A stretch of 36,319 bases of DNA. Origin: Acidobacteriota bacterium. Lineage in GTDB: Bacteria > Acidobacteriota > Blastocatellia > Pyrinomonadales > Pyrinomonadaceae. How positions within the stretch are numbered: the first letter of the stretch is position 1; every line of letters starts with the position of its first letter. The stretch covers positions 1-36,319 of the forward strand of contig JAIVJI010000065.1 in the NCBI GenBank assembly GCA_020200135.1. Reading direction: 5' to 3'. Made by a program: the position numbers and the translations under genes. The notes beneath the pieces are model-generated. The model ran no database searches. It had not been told where the DNA came from and worked only from the letters and a program-made list of their open reading frames with translations. This document shows, piece after piece, positions 16,610 through 25,375 of the stretch.

Positions 16610-17263
16610 TCATTCTTCCTGGAGCAATCCCTGTTGCAGCGCGTAGCGGACGATGTCCGTGCGGCTGCGGAGGTTAAGTTTTTCCATCAGGCGGAGCTTG
16701 TAGGTGTCCACCGTCTTGGCGCTGATGTTGAGCTTCCAGCCTATCTCCTTGTTGCTGTAGCCCCAGGCGATGAGACGCAGGACTTGCGACTCGCGGTCGC
16801 TCAGCTCGCCGGCCGGCGAGCGCCCCTCGGCCGTTTTCTGGTTGAAGAAGCTGCTGACGAGGCTGCCGGCCAGCGTCGGGTCGACGTAGGAGCCGCCCGC
16901 GGCCACCGTGCGGATGGCGCGCACCAGCTCGTCCGTCGCCGCGCGCTTGAGGACGTAGCCCGAGGCGCCCGCGCTAAGCATCTGGCGCAGGTAGCTCTTG
17001 TCCTCGTAGACGGTGAGCGCCAGCACCATCACCTGCGGGCGCTCGCGCCTCAGACGCTCGGTCGCCTCCGCCCCGCTCATCTCCGGCATGGACACGTCCA
17101 TGACCACCACGTCGGCGGCGAGTTCGCACGCCGCGCGCCAAGCCGCGTCGCCGTTGTCCGCCTCGCCGACGACGTACATGTCCGGCTGGGCGTTGACGAG
17201 CGCCTTCAGCCCCTCGCGCACGACCATGTGGTCGTCGGCCAGGAAGACGCGAAGTTTACTCAC
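16610..17263 (-). CDS. NarL/FixJ-type response regulator
   Basis: 217 residues. The receiver domain (~4-120) has acidic D10/D11, phospho-acceptor D56 (VVVMDVSMPEMSG), T in LALTVYED and K in GYVLKRAATDEL. The C-terminal LuxR-type helix-turn-helix (~150-212) reads ELSDRESQVLRLIAWGYSNK, EIGWKLNISAKTVDTYKLRL. Phosphorylation should promote dimerisation and DNA binding. It overlaps the histidine kinase by 4 bases (ATGA), so the two form a cognate, translationally coupled pair. Targets are unknown; the adjacent DUF4331 gene is a reasonable candidate. Confidence 0.95.
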   Translation of the reverse strand: MSKLRVFLADDHMVVREGLKALVNAQPDMYVVGEADNGDAAWRAACELAADVVVMDVSMPEMSGAEATERLRRERPQVMVLALTVYEDKSYLRQMLSAGASGYVLKRAATDELVRAIRTVAAGGSYVDPTLAGSLVSSFFNQKTAEGRSPAGELSDRESQVLRLIAWGYSNKEIGWKLNISAKTVDTYKLRLMEKLNLRSRTDIVRYALQQGLLQEE

Positions 17264-20043
17264 GCCGATCTCCCTTCCTTCTCGCCGCCCGCGTCGAAGG
17301 GGATGCGCACGAAGACGGTCGTGCCGGCGCCGGGAGCCGACTCGACGTTGATAGTCCCGCCGAGCAGCGCCGCGCGCTCGCGCATCCCGAGCAGCCCCAG
17401 CCTGCCGCCCCTGCCCGCGGGAGGCTGTGCCGCCTCGACGTCGAACCCGCCGCCGTTATCCTCGATGACGGCGAGGACGTGGTCACTGCGCCGCTCAAGG
17501 ATGAAGCTCACGTGGTCGGCCCCCGAATGTTTGGCGATGTTCGTCAGCGCCTCCTGCGCGATGCGATAAACTGCCGTCTCGTGGGTGAGCGGCAGACGGC
17601 CGCCCGCGAAGCCCGCGCTGTGGAAGTCCACCGACACGCGCGAACGCTCCGCCCACTCCTCTGCGTAGTTGCAGAGCGTCGCCTCCAGCCCCAGGTCGTC
17701 GAGCGCCGGCGGCCGCAGCCCCCAGGCGAGCGTGTGCACCTCGCGCGACAGCTCGCCGGTTATCTCCTCCAGTTGCCGCAGGGTGTCGAGCGACGAGCGG
17801 CGCCCATACGACTCGGCGCCCAGCGTCTTCAGACCCAATAAGAGCGCCACGAGCTGCTGCCCCATCTGGTCGTGCAGCTCGCGCGAGATGCGGCGGCGCT
17901 CCTCCTCCTGCGCCGTCACCAGACGCCCCAGCAGGTCGCGCCCCGCCTCCTCGGCCCGCAGGCGCTCGACGTTCTCGGCCTTCAGCGTCTCGATGGCGCG
18001 CGCGAGTTCGGCGGTGCGCTCCTCGACGCGCCTCTCCAATTCGCCGTAAGCCTCGTGCAACGCATCCTCGGCGCGCCTGCGCTCGCTGATGTCGCGGATG
18101 ATAGACTGAAGCACCCCTTCGCGGATCATCCTCCCGCTAATCTCGACCGGCAGGAGCGTGCCGTCCTTGCGGCGCAGGAGCCGCTCGGTCAGCAGCGTCC
18201 GCCCGGACTGCAACTCGTCGAATCGCACCGGGGCGGCGGCGAGGTCTTCGGGCGGGATGAGGTCAGCGACGTTAAGACGTAGGAGTTCCTCGCGGGTGTA
18301 GCCGAGCATCTCGCAGAGCTTCGAGTTCGTCTCGATAATGTCCCCGCGCACGTCGTAAGTGTGGATGCCGTCGGAGGCCTGCTCCAACAGCAGACGGTAC
18401 TTGCTCTCGCTCCGGCGCAGCGCCTCCTCGGCGAGCTTGCGCTCGGAGATGTCGCGCACGGCCGTCGTGATGTAGGTCTTGCCCGCCACCACGTGGGTCG
18501 AGACGGAGGCTTCGAGGTCGAGGAGCGTCCCGTCCCTGCGCCTGCCCCTGAATTCGTAGGCCGTGGGCGCGGGCTCGCCGCGCATCCGGCGGCGCCCGTA
18601 GTCTAACAACCGCCCCGCGTCCTCGGGGGCCACGACAGCGGAGACGTATTCGCCGATCAGCTCTTCGGGCCTCTCGTAGCCGAAGAGGCGGGCGTAAGAA
18701 TCGTTGACGTAGACGGCGCGCTCGCAGTGCTCGACGAGGATGCCATCGCGCGACGCCTCGAAGAGCGAGCGCAGCCGCCCCTCGCTCTCGCGCAGCCTCT
18801 CTTCCGCCCGCCTCCGCTCGGTGATGTCGTCGAATAGGATGGCGACCTTCCGCTCTTCGGGCCGGCCCGCGCGGAAGGCGTAAACGTCGAACCAGCGCCC
18901 GAGCGCCTCCGACCCGCTGACGAACCGCTCGGGCTCGCCCGTGGTCAGGACGCGCCCGTAAATCTCGGACCAGTGCGCCTCGATGTTTGGCACCAGCTCG
19001 CGCACGGTCCTGCCCGAGAGCGCGGCCTCGACGGGGACGCCGGTCAGCTTCTCGAACGACGGATTGACCTCGATGAAGCGGTGGTCAACGCCGCGCCCCG
19101 AAGCGTCGAAGAGCACCTCGGCGACGCAGAAGCCCTCGTCGATGGAGGTGAAGAGCATCCGGTATCGCTCCTCGGAGGCGCGCGCCCTGTCTTCGGCGCG
19201 CTTGTGCTCGGTCACGTCCACGCCGTGTACGAAGACGCCGGAGACGCCCCCGTCCGGGTCGAACATCGGCTGGTAGACGAAGTCGAGGAAGCGCTCCTCC
19301 TCCTCCCGCCCCGACTCGCGCCTGAGCAGGACGCGGACGCCGCGGCCGGCGTGCGGCCGGCCCGTCCGTAAGACCTCGTCGAGCTTTTCGAAGTAGCCCT
19401 GCCCCTCGATCTCCGGCAGCGCCTCGCGCACGGGCTTGCCCGACACGTCACGGCCGCCGATCAGTTCGAGGTAAGGCGGGTTGGCGAACTCGAAGACGTG
19501 CCGGGGGCCGCGCAGGACGGCGACGAAGGACGGGGCGTGCTCGAAGAGGTAGGCCAGCCGCGACCTCTCCGCCTCAAGGGAGTGCAGCAGGCGCTCGCGC
19601 TCCTCCTCGGCCAGCCTGCGCGCCGTGACGTTCGCGTGTGTGACGACCGCGCCGGCCTCGCCCTCGAACTCGAACCGCTTCGCGCGGGCGATGTACCAAC
19701 GCTTTTGGGTGGGGGAATGACAGGGGTATTCGAGGGTGAACTCATCCGACTCGCCTTCGATGACGGCGCGGAGTCCTGCGGCGAAGCGTGCGGCGTATTC
19801 CGCGCCCTCGCCGGTCGCGCCCGCATAGGCGGCGAAATAGTTTGCCCCTTCGCTCAGACCCGCCGGCGCCGGCGAGTTGGCGCCGGCGAACTCGCGCCAC
19901 GCACGGTTGACGGCGAGGATGGTGCCCCGCGCGTCGAGCACGGCCACGTGCTCGGAGAGCGCGTTGAGGGTCGCGTAAGCAAAGCGCTCCGCGGCGCTAC
20001 GCTCCCCTTCTCCCGCCCCTCGTTCGACCCTCCGACCAATCAT
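17260..20043 (-). CDS. Multi-PAS sensor histidine kinase (HisKA_3 / NarX-like)
   Basis: The start is ATG 20043, with GGGAGG 7 bases upstream; the frame stays open to 20187 but without protein character. 927 residues, no membrane segment, so cytosolic. About five consecutive PAS/PAC units fill the first ~640 residues. Each ends in patterns such as VTHANVTARRLAEEERERLL, HGVDVTEHKRAEDRARASEE, FDDITERRRAEERLRESE and RDISERKLAEEALRRSE. A coiled coil leads to a HisKA_3 dimerisation/phosphoacceptor region with His724 (RRRISRELHDQMGQQL). A HATPase domain follows (IAQEALTNIAKHSGADHV, EDNGGGF, LGLLGMRERAALLGG). It phosphorylates the downstream regulator. The signal is likely a small ligand, redox or light; no cofactor residue can be assigned. 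Confidence 0.93.
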   Translation of the reverse strand: MIGRRVERGAGEGERSAAERFAYATLNALSEHVAVLDARGTILAVNRAWREFAGANSPAPAGLSEGANYFAAYAGATGEGAEYAARFAAGLRAVIEGESDEFTLEYPCHSPTQKRWYIARAKRFEFEGEAGAVVTHANVTARRLAEEERERLLHSLEAERSRLAYLFEHAPSFVAVLRGPRHVFEFANPPYLELIGGRDVSGKPVREALPEIEGQGYFEKLDEVLRTGRPHAGRGVRVLLRRESGREEEERFLDFVYQPMFDPDGGVSGVFVHGVDVTEHKRAEDRARASEERYRMLFTSIDEGFCVAEVLFDASGRGVDHRFIEVNPSFEKLTGVPVEAALSGRTVRELVPNIEAHWSEIYGRVLTTGEPERFVSGSEALGRWFDVYAFRAGRPEERKVAILFDDITERRRAEERLRESEGRLRSLFEASRDGILVEHCERAVYVNDSYARLFGYERPEELIGEYVSAVVAPEDAGRLLDYGRRRMRGEPAPTAYEFRGRRRDGTLLDLEASVSTHVVAGKTYITTAVRDISERKLAEEALRRSESKYRLLLEQASDGIHTYDVRGDIIETNSKLCEMLGYTREELLRLNVADLIPPEDLAAAPVRFDELQSGRTLLTERLLRRKDGTLLPVEISGRMIREGVLQSIIRDISERRRAEDALHEAYGELERRVEERTAELARAIETLKAENVERLRAEEAGRDLLGRLVTAQEEERRRISRELHDQMGQQLVALLLGLKTLGAESYGRRSSLDTLRQLEEITGELSREVHTLAWGLRPPALDDLGLEATLCNYAEEWAERSRVSVDFHSAGFAGGRLPLTHETAVYRIAQEALTNIAKHSGADHVSFILERRSDHVLAVIEDNGGGFDVEAAQPPAGRGGRLGLLGMRERAALLGGTINVESAPGAGTTVFVRIPFDAGGEKEGRSA

Positions 20044-20145
20044 GAAACACCTCCCGCTGGCCCGCCGGGTCCCGTACCGCCGCGATAAAATGGCACCGAA
20101 GTGAAAGAATAGTGTTATAAGTGGCCCGAAAAGTAAACTCTCGGA

Positions 20146-20640
20146 ATGCACATGCACGCGACGGACACGAACAGTTCGGCAGGCCATGCCGACCTCTCTA
20201 TCCGGGCGCTCGGGGTCGAAGACGCCGCAGCCGTCTCCGGCCTCCTGCGGGCGCAGCCGCCCGAGTACGCGCGGTTCTTCTACGCCCTCGGCTCAGGCGA
20301 GGAGGAGATCGCGCGCGTACTCGCCGCACGTGACAGGGACGTATATTCCGGCATGTTCTGGTGCGGTGAACTCGCGGCCGTCTTCATGCTGCGCGGGTGG
20401 GACGCCGGCTACGAGGTGCCCTCGTTCGGCGTGCTGGTGGACGCGAGGCGCCGCGGGCGCGCCTTCATGAGAATCGCGCTCGACGTGGCGAAGCTCACCT
20501 GCCGCCTGTCGGGGGCGAAGCGCCTGATGGCGAAGATTCACCCCGACAACGTCTCGCCGCGCGGCGCGCGCCGGCTCGGCTTCGTGCAGACTGGCGTCGA
20601 GGCGGAGACCGGGAACATCATCTACCACATGGAACTCTAG
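20146..20640 (+). CDS. GNAT-family N-acetyltransferase
   Basis: 164 residues with the GNAT order: N-terminal helix-strand LSIRALGVEDAAAVSGLLRA, strand SGMFWCGELAAVFMLRGW, strand FGVLVDARRRGRAFMRIALD (acetyl-CoA pyrophosphate loop region R-R-x-G-R-A), and a C-terminal AKIHPDNVSPRGARRLGFVQ characteristic of the fold. It transfers acetyl from acetyl-CoA to an amine. Being first gene of an operon with a glycosyltransferase and methyltransferases, an amino-sugar substrate is plausible but inferred. It diverges from the histidine kinase across 102 bases, and the Shine-Dalgarno is weak. Confidence 0.85.
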   Translation: MHMHATDTNSSAGHADLSIRALGVEDAAAVSGLLRAQPPEYARFFYALGSGEEEIARVLAARDRDVYSGMFWCGELAAVFMLRGWDAGYEVPSFGVLVDARRRGRAFMRIALDVAKLTCRLSGAKRLMAKIHPDNVSPRGARRLGFVQTGVEAETGNIIYHMEL

Positions 20641-20665
20641 CGGGCACGGGGGGCGTTCAGTTCGT

Positions 20666-21823
20666 ATGCGCTTGCTGAAGATCGGGGTCTACTACTCGAA
20701 CTACCTCAAACAGTTCTACGCGCGCCGCCCCGACCTCGCGGGCGCGCCCTACGACGCGCAGCACGCGGCGCTCATCGGCGACTGCTTCGGCTCGTCAGAC
20801 TTCTGGACGCGAGAGCTATCCCGCCTGGGCTACGAAACCCGTGACCTCGTCATCAACGCCGGGCCGTTGCAGAAGGCGTGGGCGGCGGAGCGCGGGCTGG
20901 CCTTCGACGAGGGCGGCTGGCTTTTCGACATCGCGGAGGCGCAGGTCAGAGACTTCCGCCCCGACGTGCTCATCGTCGCCGACTACTCGACCGTGACCGC
21001 CGCGTTCATACGCCGCCTGAGAGACGTGTGCCCTTCCGTCCGGCTCGTGCTGGGATGGTGCGGCGCGCCCTACGGCGACGGCTCGGTCTTCGGCGAGTGG
21101 GACGTCGTGCTCTCGTGCGTGCCCGAACTGGTCGCGCACTTCCGCGGGGCGGGTCACCGCGCCCGCCACGTCAACCACGCGTTCGAGCCGCGCGTGCTGG
21201 ATAAGCTTGACGCGCGGGAAGCAGCGCCGGCCGTGGACTTCGTCTTCGTCGGCTCGCTCGTTAAGTCCGAGCGTTTCCACCTCGGGCGCGAGAAGCTGCT
21301 CTCGCGCCTCGTCAAGGAGACCGGCCTGCAACTCTGGTCAGAGGTCGGGCCGCCCCCGCCGTCGCGCTTGCGGCGCGCGGCGCACTCTCTCCTGCGCGGC
21401 GGCGCGGCGGAGTCGCCGCAGTCTTCGGTTGACGCCCGTATCGCGCGCCGCGCCCGCCCGCCGCTCTTCGGCCTCGACATGTTCCGGCAGCTCCGCGCGG
21501 GGCGTGTCGCCCTGAACACGCACATCGACATCTCGACCCACAGCGCCTCGAACATGCGGCTCTTCGAGGCCACAGGCGTCGGCGCGTGCCTGCTGACGGA
21601 CGCGAAGGAGAATCTCCGCGAACTCTTCGAGCCGGACGCCGAGGTCATCGCCTACCGCGACGCGGATGAGTGCGTCGAGAAGGTGAAATACCTGCTCGGC
21701 CACGAGTCCCGCCGCCGGGACATCGCCGCCGCCGGGCAGTGCCGCACCTTGCGCGACCACACCTTCGCGTCACGCGCGGCGCTCATCGACGCTGTCATCC
21801 GCGAAGAGTTATCAGGTGGCTAA
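20666..21823 (+). CDS. CgeB-like glycosyltransferase (Glyco_trans_1_2 type)
   Basis: 385 residues. The N-terminal half (LKIGVYYSNYLKQFYARRPD, FRPDVLIVADYSTVT) and the C-terminal half ending VALNTHIDISTHSASNMRLF, EATGVGACLLTDAKENLREL, FEPDAEVIAYRDADECVEKV match the CgeB/PF13524-type family 1 glycosyltransferases. In these the R-x-F-E-x-x-x-x-G segment contacts the donor. It probably modifies a surface glycan or protein. It starts 25 bases after the GNAT stop and overlaps the FkbM gene by 8 bases. Donor and acceptor are unknown. Confidence 0.88.
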   Translation: MRLLKIGVYYSNYLKQFYARRPDLAGAPYDAQHAALIGDCFGSSDFWTRELSRLGYETRDLVINAGPLQKAWAAERGLAFDEGGWLFDIAEAQVRDFRPDVLIVADYSTVTAAFIRRLRDVCPSVRLVLGWCGAPYGDGSVFGEWDVVLSCVPELVAHFRGAGHRARHVNHAFEPRVLDKLDAREAAPAVDFVFVGSLVKSERFHLGREKLLSRLVKETGLQLWSEVGPPPPSRLRRAAHSLLRGGAAESPQSSVDARIARRARPPLFGLDMFRQLRAGRVALNTHIDISTHSASNMRLFEATGVGACLLTDAKENLRELFEPDAEVIAYRDADECVEKVKYLLGHESRRRDIAAAGQCRTLRDHTFASRAALIDAVIREELSGG

Positions 21824-22592
21824 ATTGTCAGACCGCGCCGCGTCCGTCTTCCGCCGTCTGCGTCGCCCGCGCGGCGCGGCGTCGCGTGCCCCGGCCTCTT
21901 TCGCCGAGGTCGAGCGTGCCGAGCGAATCTTCTACCTCCAAACCTTGCGCGAAGGGATGACGGTCTTCGACGTGGGCGCGAACGTGGGCGAGTTGACGCT
22001 GCTCTTCTCGCGCTTCGTCGGCGCGTCGGGGAGCGTCCACGCCTTCGAGCCGACCGGCCGGGGGTTCGAGCGCCTGGAGGCGTTGTGTCGCGCGACGTCG
22101 CTCCGCAACGTGCGGCTCAACCGCCTCGCGCTCGCGGAGGAGGAAGGGTCGGTGAGCCTGCACGTCTACGACGGCGACCACCTGAGTTGGACTACGCGCG
22201 CCTCGCGCCCCTTGGAAGATTATGGCATCGACGTTAAGCCCGTAGGGGTTGAGGAGGCGCCTGCGACGACCCTCGACCTCTACTGCGAGCGTGACGGCGT
22301 CACCGAGATAGACCTGCTGAAGGTGGACGTCGAGGGCGCGGAGTTTCAGGTGCTCGTCGGCGCCCGGCGTCTGCTCAACGAGCGGCGCGTCCGCTGCGTG
22401 ACGTTCGAGTTCGGCCAGACCACCTTCGACATGGGTAACAGCCCCGACCGCATCGAGGCTTACCTACAAGACGCCGGCTACGAGCTGCGCAACATCGTCG
22501 CGGGCGACCCCGTCTTCCCCGGCAGGGAAAGCGTGCAGACGGCGTGCTACTCCATGCACGTGGCGACGCCCGCGGGTGCGATAACCTTATGA
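21816..22592 (+). CDS. FkbM-family methyltransferase
   Basis: 258 residues starting at GTG, overlapping the preceding stop by 8 bases. The class I SAM-binding core is clear: motif I VFDVGANVGELTLLFSRFVG, acidic end of beta2 in VHAFEPT, LLKVDVEGAEFQVLVGARRL (motif IV/V region of FkbM) and VTFEFGQTT. FkbM enzymes O-methylate sugars or polyketides, and in glycan clusters they cap or decorate sugars. A methylated glycan produced by this operon is inferred. It overlaps the next gene by 4 bases (ATGA), so expression is coupled. Confidence 0.93.
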   Translation: MAKLSDRAASVFRRLRRPRGAASRAPASFAEVERAERIFYLQTLREGMTVFDVGANVGELTLLFSRFVGASGSVHAFEPTGRGFERLEALCRATSLRNVRLNRLALAEEEGSVSLHVYDGDHLSWTTRASRPLEDYGIDVKPVGVEEAPATTLDLYCERDGVTEIDLLKVDVEGAEFQVLVGARRLLNERRVRCVTFEFGQTTFDMGNSPDRIEAYLQDAGYELRNIVAGDPVFPGRESVQTACYSMHVATPAGAITL

Positions 22593-23839
22593 GAACCACC
22601 CCGCTTCACCCGGTCACGGACGCCGATCACGAGTGCCCGTACTGCCGCGAGCGGCTGGACGTGAGGGGCTGGCTCATCCCCGGCATGCGCAACCTCGCGG
22701 ACATGCTCTGCGGGCGATGCGGGCGGGAGTTCTACGGCGACCTCGCGGCGGGGCAGGCGCTCTACACGCCGATGCTGCTGGAGAAGGCGGCGGGCGTCGT
22801 GCACGACCCGCACGGCGTCGAGTGGTTCGCCGGCTGGCTGCGCGACTCATATGCACGGCGTACGGACGACCCCGTCGCTTTCGACGTGCAGGAGAGGCTC
22901 CGCGTCACGAGACCCGTCGTGCTCCTCAACTGTCTCGACACACTCTACGGCCACTCGCTCCTCAAACTGCTCAACGCGCAATACCATCTTGGCCGGCACG
23001 CGGACGTTGACCTCGTCGTCATGGTGCCCTCGTTCCTCGCCTGGATGGTGCCGGACGGCGTCGCCCAGGTCTGGGTCGTCGGGCTGCCGCTGCGGCGCGG
23101 GACGGAGTGGAACGAGTGGCTCGCGCGCCAAGTCCGCCGCCGCGTGGAGGCGTTTCAACAGGTGAGTCTCAGTCAAGCGCTCTCTCACCCGCGGCCCGAC
23201 GAGGTGGACATCGAACGCTTCACGCGCGTCAAACCCTTCCCGCTCGGCGAGTGGGACGCGCGCCTCGGGCGGCCGACGGTGACGTTTATCTGGCGCCACG
23301 ACCGGCCGTGGCGCGTCACGGACGACGTGCCGCCCCCCACCCGGCGCGGACGGCTCAGGCGGTTATTAACCCCTCAGCCCCGGCCGCAAGGGGGACAAGC
23401 CGAATTGGTGTCCGATTTGGCGGAGGCGCTCAGGAGAGACTTACCCGCACTGGATTTCGCGGTCGTAGGATTGGCCGAGGCGGGGGGGCGTGGGGATTTG
23501 CCAGTCTGGGTGAAGGACATGCGGCGGCCGAAGTTGGGCGACGATGCCGAGCGCGGCTGGTGCGATCGTTACGCCGCGAGCCACGTCGTCGTCGGCGTCC
23601 ACGGCTCGAACATGCTGCTGCCTTCGGCTCACGCCGGCGGGGTCGTCGAACTCATAGGGCCAGAGCGCTGGGGTAACTTCACGCAGGACGTCCTCTTCCG
23701 CGACACGGCCGACTGCCGCGAGACGCTCTTCCGCTACCGCTTCGTGGACGAGCTGACGCCGCCCTCCGCCCTCGCCCGTCTGGTCGAACTGCTCCTAAGC
23801 AAGCGCGAGGACTTTCGCCGCCTGATGAACGTCTTATAG
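22589..23839 (+). CDS. Zinc-ribbon protein with GT61-like C-terminus
   Basis: The start at ATG 22589 overlaps the FkbM stop (ATGA); an in-frame ATG at 22544 is less likely. 416 residues. N-terminal zinc ribbon C16-PY-C19 ... C41-GR-C44. The middle has a Rossmann-like strand (RPVVLLNCLDTLYGHSLLKL) and VTFIWRHDRPWR. The C-terminus, SHVVVGVHGSNMLLPSAHAG then GVVELIGPERWG with H338, resembles the DUF563/GT61 pattern (HGAGLTN, then vvEl). That family contains retaining or inverting sugar transferases. The combination with a ribbon is unfamiliar to me. A last-step glycosyltransferase for the GNAT/CgeB/FkbM operon is the working inference; the donor is unknown. Confidence 0.6.
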   Translation: MRTTPLHPVTDADHECPYCRERLDVRGWLIPGMRNLADMLCGRCGREFYGDLAAGQALYTPMLLEKAAGVVHDPHGVEWFAGWLRDSYARRTDDPVAFDVQERLRVTRPVVLLNCLDTLYGHSLLKLLNAQYHLGRHADVDLVVMVPSFLAWMVPDGVAQVWVVGLPLRRGTEWNEWLARQVRRRVEAFQQVSLSQALSHPRPDEVDIERFTRVKPFPLGEWDARLGRPTVTFIWRHDRPWRVTDDVPPPTRRGRLRRLLTPQPRPQGGQAELVSDLAEALRRDLPALDFAVVGLAEAGGRGDLPVWVKDMRRPKLGDDAERGWCDRYAASHVVVGVHGSNMLLPSAHAGGVVELIGPERWGNFTQDVLFRDTADCRETLFRYRFVDELTPPSALARLVELLLSKREDFRRLMNVL

Positions 23840-23885
23840 TCACCGCGCCGTAAGCCGAACCGCATGTATCCATTTATCGGAATAA

Positions 23886-23929
23886 GGTTAGCGGCATTAT
23901 TGTTGTGGAATTACAACAATTCGCTAGCC
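23886..23929 (+). terminator. Imperfect two-part hairpin 46 bases after the glycan operon
   Basis: The outer arms GGTTAGCG (23886-23893) and CGCTAGCC (23922-23929) pair with one G.T wobble. The inner arms ATTGTTGT (23899-23906) and ACAACAAT (23913-23920) pair perfectly around a 6-base loop. The asymmetric internal bulge and absence of a T-run make termination plausible but unproven. Confidence 0.4.
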
Positions 23930-24323
23930 CGAAGCGCCTAACGTCTCATTCGACCGGGCGCGCCCATAGCACTCCTTAACCGCGCGAGACACTTTAGGGC
24001 GCGCCCCACTTCACCCCGCTGTCCCTATCAGCCGAGTGTGAAATAAAAGACTTAGGGCATGGTGCAACATTTTCGGCTCCCGCTTTCCCGGCCACCTTAT
24101 CACCTGCCCTCAGCATGCTTCCCCTTACCCCTTTTCTCCGCAGATACGCGTAGAGGCCGTCTAAGCCCCGGCTGCCTGCCGGATGATCTCGCGGTCTGCG
24201 ATGCCGCTCGCGAGCCCCGCAGATCGGGGTTTATAGCCCGGCCACCTCAAGTCAGCACCAACCTTCCTAACCACCGCACGCCAGCTCGCTAATTACCTTG
24301 AGTCAGCGGGTGTTAAGTGCTTC

Positions 24324-24492
24324 ATGAATACCGCTGAATTGCTGGAGCGCCGTCCCAAGGTTCTCCGCGATCTCCAGGGCCAGGACTTGGGCGCTGTTGA
24401 GCGACCCGGACGGGCACACCCTGGAGCTGTCTTACGGACAGGAGGTGGGTCTCACGGTCGAGGGCGCTGTGGGCGAGACGCGGCCGGAGTAA
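24324..24492 (+). pseudogene. Possible frameshifted small-gene remnant
   Basis: ATG 24324 opens MNTAELLERRPKVLRDLQGQ, which reads like a real N-terminus, then degrades into Gly/Arg shadow sequence. From 24391 the next frame gives ALLSDPDGHTLELSYGQEVG followed by LTVEGAVGETRPE and a stop at 24490-24492, which reads like a real C-terminus. One or more indels around 24375-24395 would join them into a ~55-residue protein. No family is recognised, and chance is possible. Confidence 0.3.
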
Positions 24493-24519
24493 GTCTTTTT
24501 TCAAAGCTCCGCCACCCCC

Positions 24520-25170
24520 TCACGCCCTACGTGTCTTCGCAGCAGACCGTGTGAATCCATCTTCCACAAAGCCGCGCAAGGTGACCGAGATCCTCCTGCC
24601 GACAAACATGCGGGCGCGCGGCACCTCGTGCGTCCACGCCAGGTTCGTCTCGTAAGGCATGACGAAGACGCCGCCGTCGCGGGCGGCGAAGTCGACGCGC
24701 CCCTCCCCTCGGTACGGCCTCAGCCTGAAGACGCGCTCCTCCCCGAACGAGAGGGTCACGATGGGCGAGCCTTCGATCATCCCGCTGGTGCTGTCACGGT
24801 GCCGCCCCATGTAATGGCCGAGCGATCCGTCGTACCAGTTCACAAGTAGGCTGTTGAGAGACTCGTCTACCGCGGCCCGCGCCCAGGCGAGCAGGGGCGC
24901 GAGGACGGGCGGGATGGGGAGGGCCCTGTTCACGCGCCCCGTGTAGTGATAGTCCCTGCCGTAGGCCTGCTGCCAGCGCGGCGTCTTCACGGGCCTCCCG
25001 TGCATGAGGACCTCGTGATACTCGGCGGGGCGCATACCCCACAGTTCCTCGAAGGCGGCTGTGCCCGGGCGCAGCGTGCCTGGTAGTACACCGGTCAGGA
25101 ACGCGTTCCCGTCCCCCAGGTCGTGGCGCTCGAAGGCGAACTCTTCACGCGCGACCGGCAGAATTTCCAT
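24520..25170 (-). CDS. alkB: AlkB-type Fe(II)/2-oxoglutarate dioxygenase
   Basis: 216 residues of the AlkB fold. Substrate lid and nucleotide-recognition part RPAEYHEVLMHGRPVKTPRW; iron ligands H124-R-D126 in GRHRDSTSGMIEGSPIVTLS and H181 in LAWTHEVP; and the 2-oxoglutarate arginines in RRISVTLRGF. These enzymes oxidatively demethylate N1-methyladenine and N3-methylcytosine in DNA or RNA. The gene looks monocistronic; AGGAG sits 5 bases before the ATG. It is not tied to neighbouring pathways. Directly upstream lies an antiporter fragment, so the locus has been rearranged. Confidence 0.93.
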   Translation of the reverse strand: MEILPVAREEFAFERHDLGDGNAFLTGVLPGTLRPGTAAFEELWGMRPAEYHEVLMHGRPVKTPRWQQAYGRDYHYTGRVNRALPIPPVLAPLLAWARAAVDESLNSLLVNWYDGSLGHYMGRHRDSTSGMIEGSPIVTLSFGEERVFRLRPYRGEGRVDFAARDGGVFVMPYETNLAWTHEVPRARMFVGRRISVTLRGFVEDGFTRSAAKTRRA

Positions 25171-25254
25171 AAAAGCTCCTGGAGGCGTTTCCTGACGGCG
25201 TCTCGGATGAGCGACGGCTATGGCTTGCCGCCCGCCCCACCCCCAGGACCTGAG

Positions 25255-25375
25255 CCCGGCCGAGTTCCGCCAAGTCGAGCTCTTCCTCTATGCGCTGGAA
25301 GGCCGCGTCGCCGTTCGTCCCCTCGTCCCTGAGCGCCATGAGGCGACGCCGCCGGGCCTCGCCCGCGGCCCGCAC
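25255..25375 (-). pseudogene. C-terminal fragment of a Na+/H+ antiporter-like (CPA1) gene
   Basis: The minus-strand frame reads AAGEARRRRLMALRDEGTNG then DAAFQRIEEELDLAELG. This matches the cytoplasmic tail I know from NhaP/CPA1 antiporters, where LRDEG-x-I-x-D followed by R-x-x-x-ELDLEE ends the protein. None of the twelve membrane helices is present upstream (the frame begins with Pro/Ser/Gly-rich shadow sequence). It therefore looks like a deletion remnant. It is on the same strand as, and just upstream of, alkB. Identification rests on a short motif. Confidence 0.4.

Larger units (their letters stand above)
23840..24519. other. Gene-poor, AT-richer stretch between convergent genes
   Basis: 680 bases between the plus-strand glycan operon and the minus-strand AlkB gene. 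It contains an imperfect hairpin at 23886-23929, two copies of the palindrome GGGCGCGCCC (near 23955 and 24000), and a possible broken small gene at 24324-24492. No intact gene or RNA is recognisable. Confidence 0.55.

Noticed and set aside
20044..20187. Upstream extension of the histidine kinase to 20187
   Set aside because: GGGAGG sits correctly before ATG 20043, and the extension runs toward the divergent GNAT promoter region.
23886..23945. Integron attC-like site (GTTAG ... GCCTAAC in an AT-richer hairpin region)
   Set aside because: The core-like sequences have the wrong relative orientation, R/L box spacing is absent, and there is no integrase or cassette nearby.
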